Positions 1 through 8,364 are shown, counted from the stretch's first letter. The stretch: 64,000 bases of DNA from JALZOC01 sp031361295 (GCA_031361295.1 JANMCN010000156.1:1-64000), one strand, 5' to 3'. The notes: generated by a model from the sequence alone, not told the origin. Translations and numbers: made by a program.

Positions 1-331
1 CCACCATTTCGCTGATGCGCTTGATCTCCAGCGCGATGCGCCGCCTGGCGTCGGGCCGTTCGGGATCCTGGTTCATCAGGGGCCGAATCCGCTGCACCGC
101 TTCGGCGATCTCGAGCAGCCGCTGGACGCCCGCGAGGTTGATGCCTCCCTCGTCCACGAGGTGCTTGATCAGCCGGAGGCGCTCGAGCTCGTCGTTCGAA
201 TACACGCGGATGCTGCCGATCGTCCGCGTCGGGCGCACCAGGCCGAGACGCTCGTACTTCCGCAGCGTCTGCGGATGCATGTGGAGCAGGCGCGCGGCCA
301 TGCTGATAAAGTAGAGATCGGTTTCTTCCAT
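1..331 (-). CDS. hspR: HspR-like MerR-family heat-shock repressor (3' end outside window)
   Basis: Reading the minus strand from ATG 331-329 gives at least 110 residues running off the left edge. Residues 9-50 form a MerR-type winged helix-turn-helix with an LHMHPQTLRKYERLGL recognition segment and the IGSIRVYS wing. An arginine-rich helical stretch follows. The histidine-proline pair before QTLRKYE is typical of HspR, the repressor of dnaK, clpB and small heat-shock genes in actinobacteria and others. A promoter (TTGACA, 17 bp, TACATT) and an overlapping HAIR-like inverted repeat lie just upstream, which supports autoregulation. The downstream gene that would confirm a chaperone operon lies outside the window, so heat-shock function is inferred from family and operator. 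Confidence 0.85.
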   Translation of the reverse strand, partial: MEETDLYFISMAARLLHMHPQTLRKYERLGLVRPTRTIGSIRVYSNDELERLRLIKHLVDEGGINLAGVQRLLEIAEAVQRIRPLMNQDPERPDARRRIALEIKRISEMV

Positions 332-349
332 ATCAAACCCGCTGTTTCC

Positions 350-378
350 AATGTAAGACTTGATATGGGTCGTGTCAA
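350..378 (-). promoter_or_regulatory. Sigma70-type promoter of hspR
   Basis: On the minus strand a perfect -35 TTGACA (378-373) is followed after 17 bp by TACATT (355-350), 4 of 6 to the -10 consensus. The hspR ATG is at 331, leaving a leader of about 12 nt. This is one of the few places in the window with a full consensus -35. Confidence 0.7.
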
Positions 379-379
379 G
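359..379. promoter_or_regulatory. HAIR-like operator between hspR and terC
   Basis: The 21-bp element has arms CTTGATA and TGTCAAG separated by 7 bp. It matches the core and spacing of HAIR, the HspR-binding inverted repeat CTTGAGT-N7-ACTCAAG. It overlaps the -35 and spacer of the hspR promoter and ends 14 bp before the terC ATG, so one bound repressor could control both directions. Confidence 0.7.
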
Positions 380-393
380 GTCTCCCGCGCCGC

Positions 394-1152
394 ATGTCCA
401 TCCAGTTGAGTGATTTCGTGACCGTGGGCCTCCTCGTCGTCCTCGAGGGGCTGCTCAGCGCCGACAATGCCCTGGTCGTCGCCGTCATGATCCTGGGGCT
501 TCCCCGGACCCAGCAGAAGAGCGCGCTCCGGTACGGGCTCGTCGGAGCCTTCGTGTTCCGTACCATTGCGACGTTGCTGGCCGTCTACCTGATCCGGCTC
601 GCCTGGATCAAGCTTCTCGGGGGCCTCTACCTCCTGCACCTGACGCACCAGCACTTTTTCCGCAGCGGCACGGCCGAAGAGCGAAGCAAACCCCGGCCCG
701 CACGGCCGTGGCTGGGGCTGTCGGCCCTCTGGGGCACGATCCTCAAGGTGGAGCTCGTGAACATCGCGTTCTCGGTCGATTCCATCCTGGTGGCCGTCGC
801 GATGTCGTCGAAGACGTGGGTCGTCCTGACGGGCGGCCTCCTGGGCATTGTCGCGATGCGCGTCGTGATTTCGCGGCTGCTCGCGATCGTCCGGCGCTAC
901 CCGGCGATCGTGGACGGCGCGTTCATCATCATCGCGCTCGTCGGCGCCAAGCTCCTGCTGGAATACGCCGCGGCGATGGACTGGACCGACGTCGAGATTC
1001 CGAAATGGCTGTCGCTGGGCGTGATCGTGGTGACCTTTATCGCGGCTTATCTGTATGCACGCCGGCAGGGGCCTGTGGACGACGACGAGGACGAAGCGGC
1101 GGCGGCACTGATCGAGGCGGAGAGCGCACGACGCTCGGCCGGGACCGACTAG
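394..1152 (+). CDS. TerC-family integral membrane protein
   Basis: A 252-residue polytopic membrane protein. It carries the two TerC signature acidic motifs inside membrane segments: SADNAL near residue 24 and FSVDSI near residue 129, with an upstream glutamate at E120. About seven hydrophobic segments end near residue 220, followed by an acidic cytoplasmic tail rich in D and E. TerC proteins are implicated in tellurite resistance and manganese export. The substrate cannot be read from sequence. The gene is divergent from hspR with a HAIR-like operator just before its ATG, so control by the heat-shock repressor is possible. The ribosome-binding site is weak: AAGG about 13 nt upstream, inside the operator arm. 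Confidence 0.88.
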   Translation: MSIQLSDFVTVGLLVVLEGLLSADNALVVAVMILGLPRTQQKSALRYGLVGAFVFRTIATLLAVYLIRLAWIKLLGGLYLLHLTHQHFFRSGTAEERSKPRPARPWLGLSALWGTILKVELVNIAFSVDSILVAVAMSSKTWVVLTGGLLGIVAMRVVISRLLAIVRRYPAIVDGAFIIIALVGAKLLLEYAAAMDWTDVEIPKWLSLGVIVVTFIAAYLYARRQGPVDDDEDEAAAALIEAESARRSAGTD

Positions 1153-1249
1153 CGGTCCACGAGCTTGACCTCGACCACCTTTTTCTCCCCGTCGTCGAGC
1201 GGGATTTCCCTGCCGGGCACTTTCGCGGCCCGGCGTCAGACCGGAATAC

Positions 1250-2230
1250 TCACGCCAAGGCCGGGACAATCTGCAGTGGGCGCGCGTGTTCGTACCGCCG
1301 CACCGTCTGCCGCACCGCGTCCGCCATCGTGTCGATGAATCGCGGATGGTCATTCACCGCCTTCGCGCGGGCCATCGGCAGGCCGATGTCGCGGCACACG
1401 CCGGCCGCCTCGACGTCGAGGTCGTACAGCACCTCGACGTGATCGCACAGGAACCCGACCGGGCAGAGGACCGCGGCGCGCAGCCCCTTCGCGTGCTCGT
1501 CCTTCAGATATTCGCCCACATCCGGACCGAGCCACGGGTCTTCCGGACGCCCGCTGCGGCTCTGGTAGACGAGCGCGAAGTCGGCCCGCCCGAGCCGGCT
1601 CGCAATCGCGGCGGCCGACGCCTCGAGGTGCTGACGATACAGGCTCCGCTCCGCCATCGACACGGGAATGCTGTGCGCGGTGAAGACGATGCGCGCGTCG
1701 TCGCGCAGGTGAGCGGGGAGCGTGGCCAGCGCCTCGGTGACGTGCGCGGCATTCGCCTCCACGAATCCGGGATGCGTGTGCCAGTCGCCGACGTACGTGA
1801 CCGCGACGTCCGCGAGCCCGGCCTCGTGCAGGCTGGCGCGGGCCGCGGCGACGTTCTCGCGGTACTGCGTGCAGCTCGAATAGCTGCGCTGGGCCGCGGC
1901 GATGAACCCGACCGCCCGCCGCACGCCGTCGCGCGACATCTGCGCGAGCGTGTCCTTCAGATAGGGATCCCAGTTGCGCATCCCGAGATAGACCGGTAGC
2001 GGCAGCCCCTCTTCGCGCAGCCGATCCCGCAGCAGCGTCGTCTGACGTGTCGTCAGCGCCGTCAGCGGCGAGACGCCGCCGAAGAGCTCGTAGTGATGCG
2101 CGACCTCGTCCACGCGCTCCGGCGCCACCCGCCGCCCGCGCAGGACGTTGGCCAGGAATGGCCGGATGTCCGCCAGCCCCTGCGGGCCGCCGAACGCAAT
2201 CACGAGCACAGCATCGAATGGACGGGTCAT
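1250..2230 (-). CDS. hemH: Ferrochelatase (coproporphyrin or protoporphyrin type)
   Basis: A 326-residue ferrochelatase inserting ferrous iron into a porphyrin in heme synthesis. It opens with the AFGGP motif near residue 12. It carries the catalytic histidine in FTAHSIP (H186), a DPWLGPDV segment near 231, and the second metal-site region PVGFLCDHVEVLYDLD with E266. The motif style resembles the coproporphyrin-dependent enzymes, but that cannot be settled here. ATG 2230 is used because an open frame continuing further upstream runs into low-complexity repeats. A TATACT -10-like box lies at 2253-2248 on the minus strand, giving a short leader. No other heme gene is adjacent. Confidence 0.93.
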   Translation of the reverse strand: MTRPFDAVLVIAFGGPQGLADIRPFLANVLRGRRVAPERVDEVAHHYELFGGVSPLTALTTRQTTLLRDRLREEGLPLPVYLGMRNWDPYLKDTLAQMSRDGVRRAVGFIAAAQRSYSSCTQYRENVAAARASLHEAGLADVAVTYVGDWHTHPGFVEANAAHVTEALATLPAHLRDDARIVFTAHSIPVSMAERSLYRQHLEASAAAIASRLGRADFALVYQSRSGRPEDPWLGPDVGEYLKDEHAKGLRAAVLCPVGFLCDHVEVLYDLDVEAAGVCRDIGLPMARAKAVNDHPRFIDTMADAVRQTVRRYEHARPLQIVPALA

Positions 2231-2255
2231 CAACTGAGTCTGACAGAAGTATAGT

Positions 2256-2438
2256 GAACGTCGCACGTGGGACATAGCACGTGTCACGTCACACGCAGCA
2301 CACGTCACACGTCGCACGTTGCACGTTGCACGTTGCACGTTGGATGTCGGAGGTCGCACGTTGCACTTTGCACGTTGCACGTTCGATGTCGGAGGTCGCA
2401 CGTCGCAGTTGCACGTTGCACGTTGAACGTTGAACGTT
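2256..2438. repeat. Heptanucleotide repeat array upstream of the MFS gene
   Basis: About 180 bp of degenerate tandem 7-mers of the type CACGTTG / CGTTGAA. Nested inside is a 42-bp higher-order period (six heptamers): the segment GATGTCGGAGGTCGCACGT occurs at 2343 and again at 2385. The array ends in CGTTGAACGTTGAACGTT directly against the ATG at 2439. A related array lies at the other end of the MFS gene. Confidence 0.9.
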
Positions 2439-3668
2439 ATGTCACCGTCCAGCCCCCTCGGCTTGTCCCGTCCCGTCTGGCTGATCGGGTGGGTGAGTTT
2501 CTTCACCGACATGGCCAGCGAGATGGTCTACCCGCTGCTGCCGCTGTTCCTGACGCAGGTGCTGGGCGCGGGCGCGATGTCGCTCGGTGTGATCGAGGGG
2601 GCCGCCGAAGCGGCGAACAGTGCGCTCAAGATCCTCTCGGGCTGGTGGGCCGATCGGGGGTCGCCCAAGAAGCTCGTGTTCGCGGGATACGGGCTCGCAT
2701 CGGCCGTGCGCCCGCTCATCGCACTCGCGCACGCCTGGCCGCAGGTGCTCGCGATCCGCTTTACGGATCGGCTCGGCAAGGGCATCCGCGGCGCCCCGCG
2801 GGACGCGATGCTCGCCGCGCTGGCGCCTGCATCGGAGCGCGGGCGCGTGTTCGGCTTCCACCGCGCCATGGACCACGCGGGGGCCGTGACGGGGCCGCTC
2901 ATCGCGTCCGCGTTTCTGTACTTCTATCCCGGTCAGTATCGTCCGCTCTTCGGCCTGACGATCGTGCCGGGAATCGTCGTCATGCTCTTCATCCTGCGGA
3001 TCCCGGAGCCTGCGCGACGCGAGCAGGTCCGCCGGGGCGCGCAGGCCGATCAGCCGTCCGGGAACGCGCCGGAGCCGGCTGGCGCGCTGAGGGGGCTCGG
3101 TCGTCCGTTCTACATGGCCATCACCGTCATCCTGATCTTCTCCCTGGGCAATGCGAGCGACGCCTTTCTGCTGCTGCGCCTGAGCGGGCTCGGCGTGCCG
3201 GCGTTCTGGATTCCTCTTCTCTGGTCCGCTCTCCACGTCGTCAAATCCACATCCTCGATCGTGGGTGGATCGCTGTCGGACCGGTTCGGCCGGCTCGGAC
3301 TGATCGGGTTGGGATGGATCATCTACGCCGTCGTCTACGCCGCGTTCGGCTTCTTCGAGTCGCTGCCGATCGTCATCACGATCTTCCTCGTGTACGGGCT
3401 GTACTTCGGGCTCTCGGAAGGGGCCGAGAAGGCGTGGGTCGCGGACCTCGCGCCGGTGGCGCTCCGCGGCACCGCGTTCGGCATCTACAACGCCGCGCTG
3501 GGCGTGGGCGGGCTCGCCGCGAGCCTCTTGTTCGGTCTCCTGTGGACCCGCGTCTCGCCGCGGGCCGCATTCCTCACGGGCGCGGGCCTTGCCGTTCTCG
3601 CATCGATGCTGCTGCTGAGCATCGTTCAGTGGGGCAGGGGCGCTCCCGCGTCGCACGTTGAGGGTTGA
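2439..3668 (+). CDS. Major facilitator superfamily transporter
   Basis: A 409-residue protein with about twelve hydrophobic segments. It has the MFS-type loop DRLGKGIRGAPRDAML after segment 2 and a second loop DRFGRLGLIGLG between segments 8 and 9, the hallmark of duplicated six-helix halves. The substrate cannot be deduced. ATG 2439 sits immediately after the repeat array with no Shine-Dalgarno sequence, and an in-frame TTG lies 9 nt upstream. The last residues (SHVEG) are encoded by the downstream heptamer array, so repeat expansion has altered the C terminus. Confidence 0.85.
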   Translation: MSPSSPLGLSRPVWLIGWVSFFTDMASEMVYPLLPLFLTQVLGAGAMSLGVIEGAAEAANSALKILSGWWADRGSPKKLVFAGYGLASAVRPLIALAHAWPQVLAIRFTDRLGKGIRGAPRDAMLAALAPASERGRVFGFHRAMDHAGAVTGPLIASAFLYFYPGQYRPLFGLTIVPGIVVMLFILRIPEPARREQVRRGAQADQPSGNAPEPAGALRGLGRPFYMAITVILIFSLGNASDAFLLLRLSGLGVPAFWIPLLWSALHVVKSTSSIVGGSLSDRFGRLGLIGLGWIIYAVVYAAFGFFESLPIVITIFLVYGLYFGLSEGAEKAWVADLAPVALRGTAFGIYNAALGVGGLAASLLFGLLWTRVSPRAAFLTGAGLAVLASMLLLSIVQWGRGAPASHVEG

Positions 3669-3778
3669 ACGTGCCGCGCGTTGCACGTGTTGCACCTTGA
3701 ACGTTGAACGTCGAACGTCGAACGTCGAACGTTGAGCGTCGCACGTGTTGCACGTTGAACGTTGAACGTTGAACGTGA
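3651..3778. repeat. Heptanucleotide repeat array downstream of the MFS gene
   Basis: Tandem GTTGAAC / GTCGAAC heptamers with GTTGCAC variants, the same family as the array at 2256-2438. The array begins inside the 3' end of the MFS gene and ends just before the TATACT box upstream of surE. Confidence 0.9.
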
Positions 3779-3819
3779 CGCCCGCGCTATACTGAGGCCC
3801 GCGCCGAATCCACCTCTAC

Positions 3820-4593
3820 ATGAAACAGATCCTGGTGACCAACGACGACGGAGTGCACTCCGACGGGATCCATGCGCTTGCGTCCGCGCTGGCGGGGTTG
3901 GGGGAGGTCACGATCGTCGCGCCGCACGTCGAGGCCAGCGCCATTGGCCATGCGCTCACGCTGCGCCGGCCGCTGCGGATGGAGCGGCTGCGCGACAGGG
4001 TCTACGAGGTGGACGGCACGCCGACCGACTGCGTGAATATCGCCGTCACGCAGCTCTACACCAGCCGGCCCGACCTCATCGTCTCCGGGATCAACAAGGG
4101 GTACAACCTGGGCGACGACGTCACGTATTCGGGGACCGTGTCGGGAGCGCTCGAAGGCGCGCTGCTGGGGATCGCGAGCCTTGCCGTGTCGCTCGAGCGC
4201 ACGCGCGAGACGTACGATTTCGGACACGCCGCCGGGGCGGCCGCCGCGATGGCGGCGATCGCCCTGCGAGGCGAGGTCGTCTCCGGGCGGACGTTTCTCA
4301 ACATCAACGTGCCGGCCGGCCGGCCGAAGGGTTTCCGGCTGACCGTGCAGGCGAAGCGCAATCACCTCACCATTGTCGATTCCCGGATCGACCCGCGCGG
4401 GCAGGCGTACTACTGGATTGAAGAAGGGGAGAACGACTGGGAGCCGCACGACCGGTCCGACTACCAGGCCGTGCGCGACGGGTATGTGTCCGTCACACCG
4501 CTGCAGCCCGACATGACCGACCACCAGGCGCTCGCGAACGTCGAGTCCCTGGCCGTCGAGAAAATGCCCATGGACTCGTCGGTCCCGCGCTGA
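3820..4593 (+). CDS. surE: 5'/3'-nucleotidase SurE
   Basis: A 257-residue SurE, a divalent-metal-dependent nucleoside monophosphate phosphatase of stationary-phase survival. The metal ligands are visible at the family positions: D9 and D10 in VTNDDGVHS, S40 in EASAIGHA, and N92 in VSGINKGYN. The glycine-rich YSGTVSGALEG segment follows. Length and motif spacing match the E. coli enzyme. A TATACT box at 3788-3793 lies about 26 bp before the ATG, so this gene should have a short leader. It appears to be transcribed alone. Confidence 0.96.
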   Translation: MKQILVTNDDGVHSDGIHALASALAGLGEVTIVAPHVEASAIGHALTLRRPLRMERLRDRVYEVDGTPTDCVNIAVTQLYTSRPDLIVSGINKGYNLGDDVTYSGTVSGALEGALLGIASLAVSLERTRETYDFGHAAGAAAAMAAIALRGEVVSGRTFLNINVPAGRPKGFRLTVQAKRNHLTIVDSRIDPRGQAYYWIEEGENDWEPHDRSDYQAVRDGYVSVTPLQPDMTDHQALANVESLAVEKMPMDSSVPR

Positions 4594-4632
4594 GCACGCT
4601 GCCGCGTCCCCGGGCGCCGCTCAGCGTCGTCG

Positions 4633-4965
4633 CTAGCTTTTCGGCACTGTGCCGTCCGGTGTGAGGCCATCCACCGCCTGCGGCAGGACGTGCGACAGCT
4701 TCTCCGTCAAGTCCTGCATCGACATGCCGGTTTTCGCCGCGAGCCGCTGCAGGAGCTCAGGGCCGAGCGCGCGCTGCAGGTCAGCGGGCGAAATCGGCTG
4801 GTTGGGTCCCGTGCCCACCCACGACCTCACCGTCGCACCGAGGCCGTTCCGTTCGAACTCGCTGACCAGGCCCTGCAGGCCGCCATGCTGTTCGATGAGA
4901 CCGTTCACGACCGTCATCATGCCAGCGCCGACGATGCCCCCGAGCACTCCGTCGAACATTCCCAT
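4633..4965 (-). CDS. YidB-like DUF937 protein
   Basis: A 110-residue small protein resembling E. coli YidB (DUF937). It has an N-terminal glycine-rich MFDGVLGGIVGAGM segment, a GLQGLVSEFERNGLG helix, the conserved SWVGTGPNQPIS motif near residue 48, and a C-terminal helical half beginning LGPELLQRLAAKTGMS. Function is unknown in the family. ATG 4965 is preceded by a good GGAGA ribosome-binding site. It converges with surE, whose stop is 40 bp away. Confidence 0.87.
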   Translation of the reverse strand: MGMFDGVLGGIVGAGMMTVVNGLIEQHGGLQGLVSEFERNGLGATVRSWVGTGPNQPISPADLQRALGPELLQRLAAKTGMSMQDLTEKLSHVLPQAVDGLTPDGTVPKS

Positions 4966-5136
4966 TGCCGTCTCCTCGCGTTGCGTGGATGCATGCTATC
5001 GCGGATTACGCGCTTGAAGCATCCCGGTTTGTCATCCGTCGTGGCTCCTGCCGCTGTGGCTCCCGACATCCCGGCTTTCGGCGTTGCCGCCTCCGCCATA
5101 GCGTTCCGTTCTTCCAGTATGCGCCGTCGTGGAGTC

Positions 5137-5190
5137 TGGCTTCCGCCTTCGCTGAAGCTACGGCCGACCGCCGACGCTTCCGCAGGCCTT
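5137..5190. repeat. REP-like imperfect palindrome
   Basis: The segment around TCCGCCTTCGCTGAAGC forms an imperfect hairpin: CTTC/GAAG around a GCT loop, extended by CCG/CGG. It resembles short intergenic palindromes dispersed in some Acidobacteriota genomes, a resemblance from memory. I saw only this copy in the window. Confidence 0.35.
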
Positions 5191-5200
5191 CGGGCGGACA

Positions 5201-5698
5201 TCAGGAGGACTCCCATCCCACCGCATCGCCGACGCGGATCTCGCCACCGTCCAGGACTTCGGCGAAGGCGCCGCCGCCCCAGCGCTCGCGCATCAGGGCC
5301 TGGAGGCCGGGCTGGGCGTCGTCCATCTGCTCGCACGGGCGGGTCTCGCCGTTGATCTTGAGCCGGGTGTCGCCGACCCGCAGCACGCGTCCGCGCGAGT
5401 GTTCCAGGTCGAGGCCCGCCACCAGCAGGTTGGCGCGCCTGGCGCTCGGTGGAAGCGCCACGCCGAGCGCAGCCGTCAGCTCCGCCCACCGCTCGCGGCT
5501 GATGATCGTCACCTGCCGACGTCCGCCGCGGTTCGCGTTGCCGCTGAGGCCCCGATCCACATCGAGCAGGGCTGCATCCACTGCGTCCATCGGCCCACTC
5601 TTCGCGCGTTTCAGCCAGATCCGCTCGAGTCTTCCGGCGCCGCTGCCTGGATTGCCGTCCGGGTCAGCCCGGCCGTGTGGGTCTGGATCGTGGGCCAT
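5201..5698 (-). CDS. MOSC-domain protein
   Basis: A 165-residue protein consisting essentially of a MOSC domain (molybdenum cofactor sulfurase C-terminal fold). Visible features are the GLSGNANRGGRRQVTI strand near residue 50, the ISRERW segment, and the conserved cysteine in RPCEQMD (C122) expected to carry sulfur or bind a cofactor. Family members handle molybdenum cofactor or related sulfur-carrying ligands; the substrate is not known here. A -10-like TATACA (5712-5707) lies 8 nt before the ATG, and an AGAAGG stretch directly abuts it. Either a near-leaderless mRNA or a tight ribosome site is possible. Confidence 0.85.
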   Translation of the reverse strand: MAHDPDPHGRADPDGNPGSGAGRLERIWLKRAKSGPMDAVDAALLDVDRGLSGNANRGGRRQVTIISRERWAELTAALGVALPPSARRANLLVAGLDLEHSRGRVLRVGDTRLKINGETRPCEQMDDAQPGLQALMRERWGGGAFAEVLDGGEIRVGDAVGWESS

Positions 5699-5961
5699 AC
5701 CTTCTCTGTATAACTGGTGAGCCTCGTCGCGTCCAGTGTTGTCGCGATTCGCGCGCTCGTTTTGGGTACGTAGCGCGCAGCTTCAACTGCGCGAAAGACC
5801 AGGAGCTTCGTCGCCGGCACGGTTGAGTTCAATCTGGTGGGGCCCTCGCGGGAGCTGGCCGCGTCCGTTCCTGCCGAGCTCGTCAAGCGGGCTGTTTCAG
5901 TCCTTGATTTGAGGATGCGCCGGCGACGCGTGTTGACGTAGAATAGCGGTTCACGTCTAGT

Positions 5962-6038
<77 letters not shown>

Positions 6039-6052
6039 AAATTTCTCGATAG

Positions 6053-6097
6053 AAAAGGCCTTCGATCGACCGTCATGGTCGGTTGAAGGCCTTTTTT
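6053..6097 (+). terminator. Rho-independent terminator after tRNA-Pro
   Basis: A long hairpin: AAGGCCTTC with GATCGACC on the left arm, GGTCGGTT with GAAGGCCTT on the right arm, a short GTCAT loop, then TTTTTT. It starts about 15 bp after the tRNA CCA. Confidence 0.92.
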
Positions 6098-6098
6098 A

Positions 6099-6433
6099 TT
6101 GGCGATTCTTGACATCGATCGCAGTAAAACGCACGACACGTTAGGAAATACGCCCAATTCCTCATCGGTGGTCCGCGGTGTTTGGTCGTGATCGGGCGTT
6201 TTTGGGCTCCTAGGTCTTATGCTGAACGAGCAGTCCTGAGAGGCAGGACACGCGAGGAAAACCATCGATCATCATCCGGCCAACCCGACAGCGTGCGCCC
6301 ATGTTGAGCACCAAGTCGCGATCTGTGCCGTTGGGTTAGGCACTTTGCCAAGCAATCGCTCGGGCTCGATCCGAGGAACGCGGGAACGCATATCGACCGC
6401 ACGGCGTCCTTCCCGCCAGCCGGCGACATGCTC
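6099..6433. other. Non-coding interval, no recognised gene
   Basis: About 335 bp between the tRNA-Pro terminator and the nhaA relic. It is less GC-rich than its surroundings. Open frames exist on the minus strand but none shows a recognisable protein signature. It may contain further eroded nhaA sequence: an SRVP-type segment near 6390 hints at this, weakly. Confidence 0.4.
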
Positions 6434-6631
6434 TTGGTGAAGGGTGAGCGACAGCACATGCCCGGCGCCCTCAATCGCGATGGTCGTCGCCAGCACGTGA
6501 TCGTAGGCCGCCGCCCACCGTGAGTTGGCGACCGCAAGCGCCGCGCATGCGCACACCACGAGCAGGGTGCCGCTGGCCGATTCCGACCGAAAGAACTCGT
6601 AAACGGATTCGTGCGGCGGGCGTCTGCCGGC
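6434..6631 (-). pseudogene. nhaA fragment (5' part of Na+/H+ antiporter gene)
   Basis: The minus-strand frame reads VYEFFRSESASGTLL, an ALAVANSRWAAAYDHVL segment and GHVLSLTLHQ. This aligns with the first about 55 residues of NhaA (FF-S-ASG motif, first membrane helix, ANS, first loop). An in-frame TGA lies directly before the homologous region and there is no proper start codon. Downstream, the frame stays open to 6272 but no longer resembles NhaA, and the WIND motif and all ion-binding aspartates are missing. It is therefore a relic, lying head to head with the ClC channel gene. Confidence 0.7.
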
Positions 6632-6668
6632 TCACCGACATTGGCACACTGTGTCACATACTAGAGGC

Positions 6669-8129
6669 ATGTGGTCTCGTCTGCGAGAACGACTGACTCG
6701 GCTGCGCGGGTTCGCTTTGCGAGACGAGTCTCCACGGCTCTCGGACGAAAGTCGTTGGTACACCGAGCACACGGCCCTACTGATCAGTACGTTCAAGTGG
6801 GCGTTGCTTGGCGCGGCGGCTGGCGTGTGCGTGGGGCTGGGCACGCGCGTCTTCCTGTGGGCCCTCAGCCGCTCCGCTGAGTGGGCGCGTGCGCTCACGC
6901 CGGGTCGGGTTCCCGTGTTCGTGTTTCTGCCGATCGCGCTGCCGATCTGCGTCTGGCTCATTCGCACGTTCTCCGCCGACGCCCGCGGCCACGGCACGGA
7001 GGCCGTCATCGCCGCCGTCCATCAGCGATCCGGGCGCGTCGATTGGCTCGTGGCGCCCATCAAGCTCAGTGCGACGGTGGTAACGCTGGCCTTTGGTGGG
7101 TCCGTCGGCAAGGAGGGTCCTGCGGCTCAGATTGGCGCCGCCCTCACGAGCCTGTTCGCGGACATCCTCCGCTTGCGTGACGAGGACCGACGTCGGCTGG
7201 TGATTTGCGGCATCAGCGCTGGCTTCGCGGCAGTCTTCGGTACTCCGGTCTCGGGCGCGCTCTTCGGCATTGAGGTGCTCTACCTCGGACGGATCGACTA
7301 CAGCGTGATTTTTCCCGCCCTGGTGGCCGGCATCGTCGCGCATCTCGTCTGCGGTGTCCAACCGCCGTTTCCGGCACTTCAAGAGGCCTTCGCTGACACC
7401 CACCAGACCAAGACGATCCTGATCATGTTGGGGTGCGGCGCGTTGTTCGGGCTGATCGCGTTACTGTTGATCGAGTCGCTGCGCTTCTTGGAACGCACCC
7501 TGCGTCGCTTCGAACGCCGCCCGTACCTGCTGTCCGCAGCCGGCGGCGTGGCGCTGGTGCTGCTGTACTTCGCCGCCGGCGACACCTACGCCGGTCTCGG
7601 CACGGACACCATCAACGCGGTGTTGGCGGGTACGACACGGGTCTTCGCCGGCGCTTTTCTGCTCAAGATCCTGGCGACGTCGATCACGCTTGAAACGGGG
7701 GGCAGCGGCGGTATCGTCACGCCGATTTTCTTCGTCGGCGCCACGAGTGGTGCCGCACTGGCGCCGTTCTTCGGTGTGCAGACGACTTTCCTGGCGGCCG
7801 TGGGTCTGGTGGCGATGCTCGCCGCTGCCGCCAACACGCCGATCGCCGCAGCCGTCATGGCGATGGAACTGCTGCCCGGGCCCGAAGGCGTGTACGCCGC
7901 GCTAGCGGCGGCAACGGCCTTTCTAATGGTCGGCCACCGAAGCGTCTATGCCAGTCAAAAGCTTGGCCTCTCCAAATCGGCCGGCCTCGACGTGGAGTTG
8001 GGTGGGTCCGTCGGCGACGTTACCCGCGCATCCGTCCGAATCCGCAAGGGCAGTCTGACGGATCGTGTACACCAGTTCGGCCGTGCGCCGAGTTCCGACA
8101 AGAAAATGGAACCCGACGATTCCGCGTGA
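6669..8129 (+). CDS. ClC-family chloride channel or H+/Cl- antiporter
   Basis: A 486-residue ClC protein with about ten or more membrane segments. The selectivity-filter region GGSVGKEGPAAQ carries the gating glutamate. GFAAVFGTPVSGALFGIEVL and GGSGGIVTPIFFVGA correspond to the second and third filter segments. There is no C-terminal CBS pair, only a polar tail. Whether it is a channel or an exchanger cannot be decided from these motifs. ATG 6669 is preferred because a CATACT -10-like box ends 6 nt before it, predicting a leaderless mRNA; an in-frame GTG at 6651 is the alternative. It is flanked by two gene relics. Confidence 0.92.
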   Translation: MWSRLRERLTRLRGFALRDESPRLSDESRWYTEHTALLISTFKWALLGAAAGVCVGLGTRVFLWALSRSAEWARALTPGRVPVFVFLPIALPICVWLIRTFSADARGHGTEAVIAAVHQRSGRVDWLVAPIKLSATVVTLAFGGSVGKEGPAAQIGAALTSLFADILRLRDEDRRRLVICGISAGFAAVFGTPVSGALFGIEVLYLGRIDYSVIFPALVAGIVAHLVCGVQPPFPALQEAFADTHQTKTILIMLGCGALFGLIALLLIESLRFLERTLRRFERRPYLLSAAGGVALVLLYFAAGDTYAGLGTDTINAVLAGTTRVFAGAFLLKILATSITLETGGSGGIVTPIFFVGATSGAALAPFFGVQTTFLAAVGLVAMLAAAANTPIAAAVMAMELLPGPEGVYAALAAATAFLMVGHRSVYASQKLGLSKSAGLDVELGGSVGDVTRASVRIRKGSLTDRVHQFGRAPSSDKKMEPDDSA

Positions 8130-8160
8130 TCTGGCGGCGTCGACGCTCCGACGCCGGGGT

Positions 8161-8296
8161 TTTCTAACACCTGCTTGAGCAGGGCGAGGTCCTTGCGATT
8201 GGCGCGCCGCATAGCGTACGCCATGAAAGGTGCGACCCACGCGGAAAACCCGGTGGGCGTGCCGCGATTCCGCAGCGTATCCGGGTGCGTCCGGGG
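8161..8296 (-). pseudogene. 3' relic of a probable SRPBCC-type protein gene
   Basis: After an in-frame TGA (8299-8297) the minus strand encodes HPDTLRNRGTPTGFSAW followed by VAPFMAYAMRRANRKDLALL and KQVLEN. This is the hydrophobic-then-basic helical ending typical of SRPBCC/polyketide-cyclase-like proteins (RRANRKDL-LK-LLE). No N-terminal part is present. Remnant status is clear from the stop and missing body; the family name is tentative. Confidence 0.45.
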
Positions 8297-8364
8297 TCAA
8301 CGGGCCCCGTGAAGCCAGTCCTGAAGTGTGCGAGCGCTTCTTCGTGGTAAAAGCTGATCATCCG

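Noticed and set aside
1149..1249. Minus-strand frame ending VPGREIPLDDGEKKVVEVKL before a stop
   Set aside because: It reads like a protein C terminus but is under 30 codons, lacks a body and overlaps the terC stop. It could be a relic; not enough to call.
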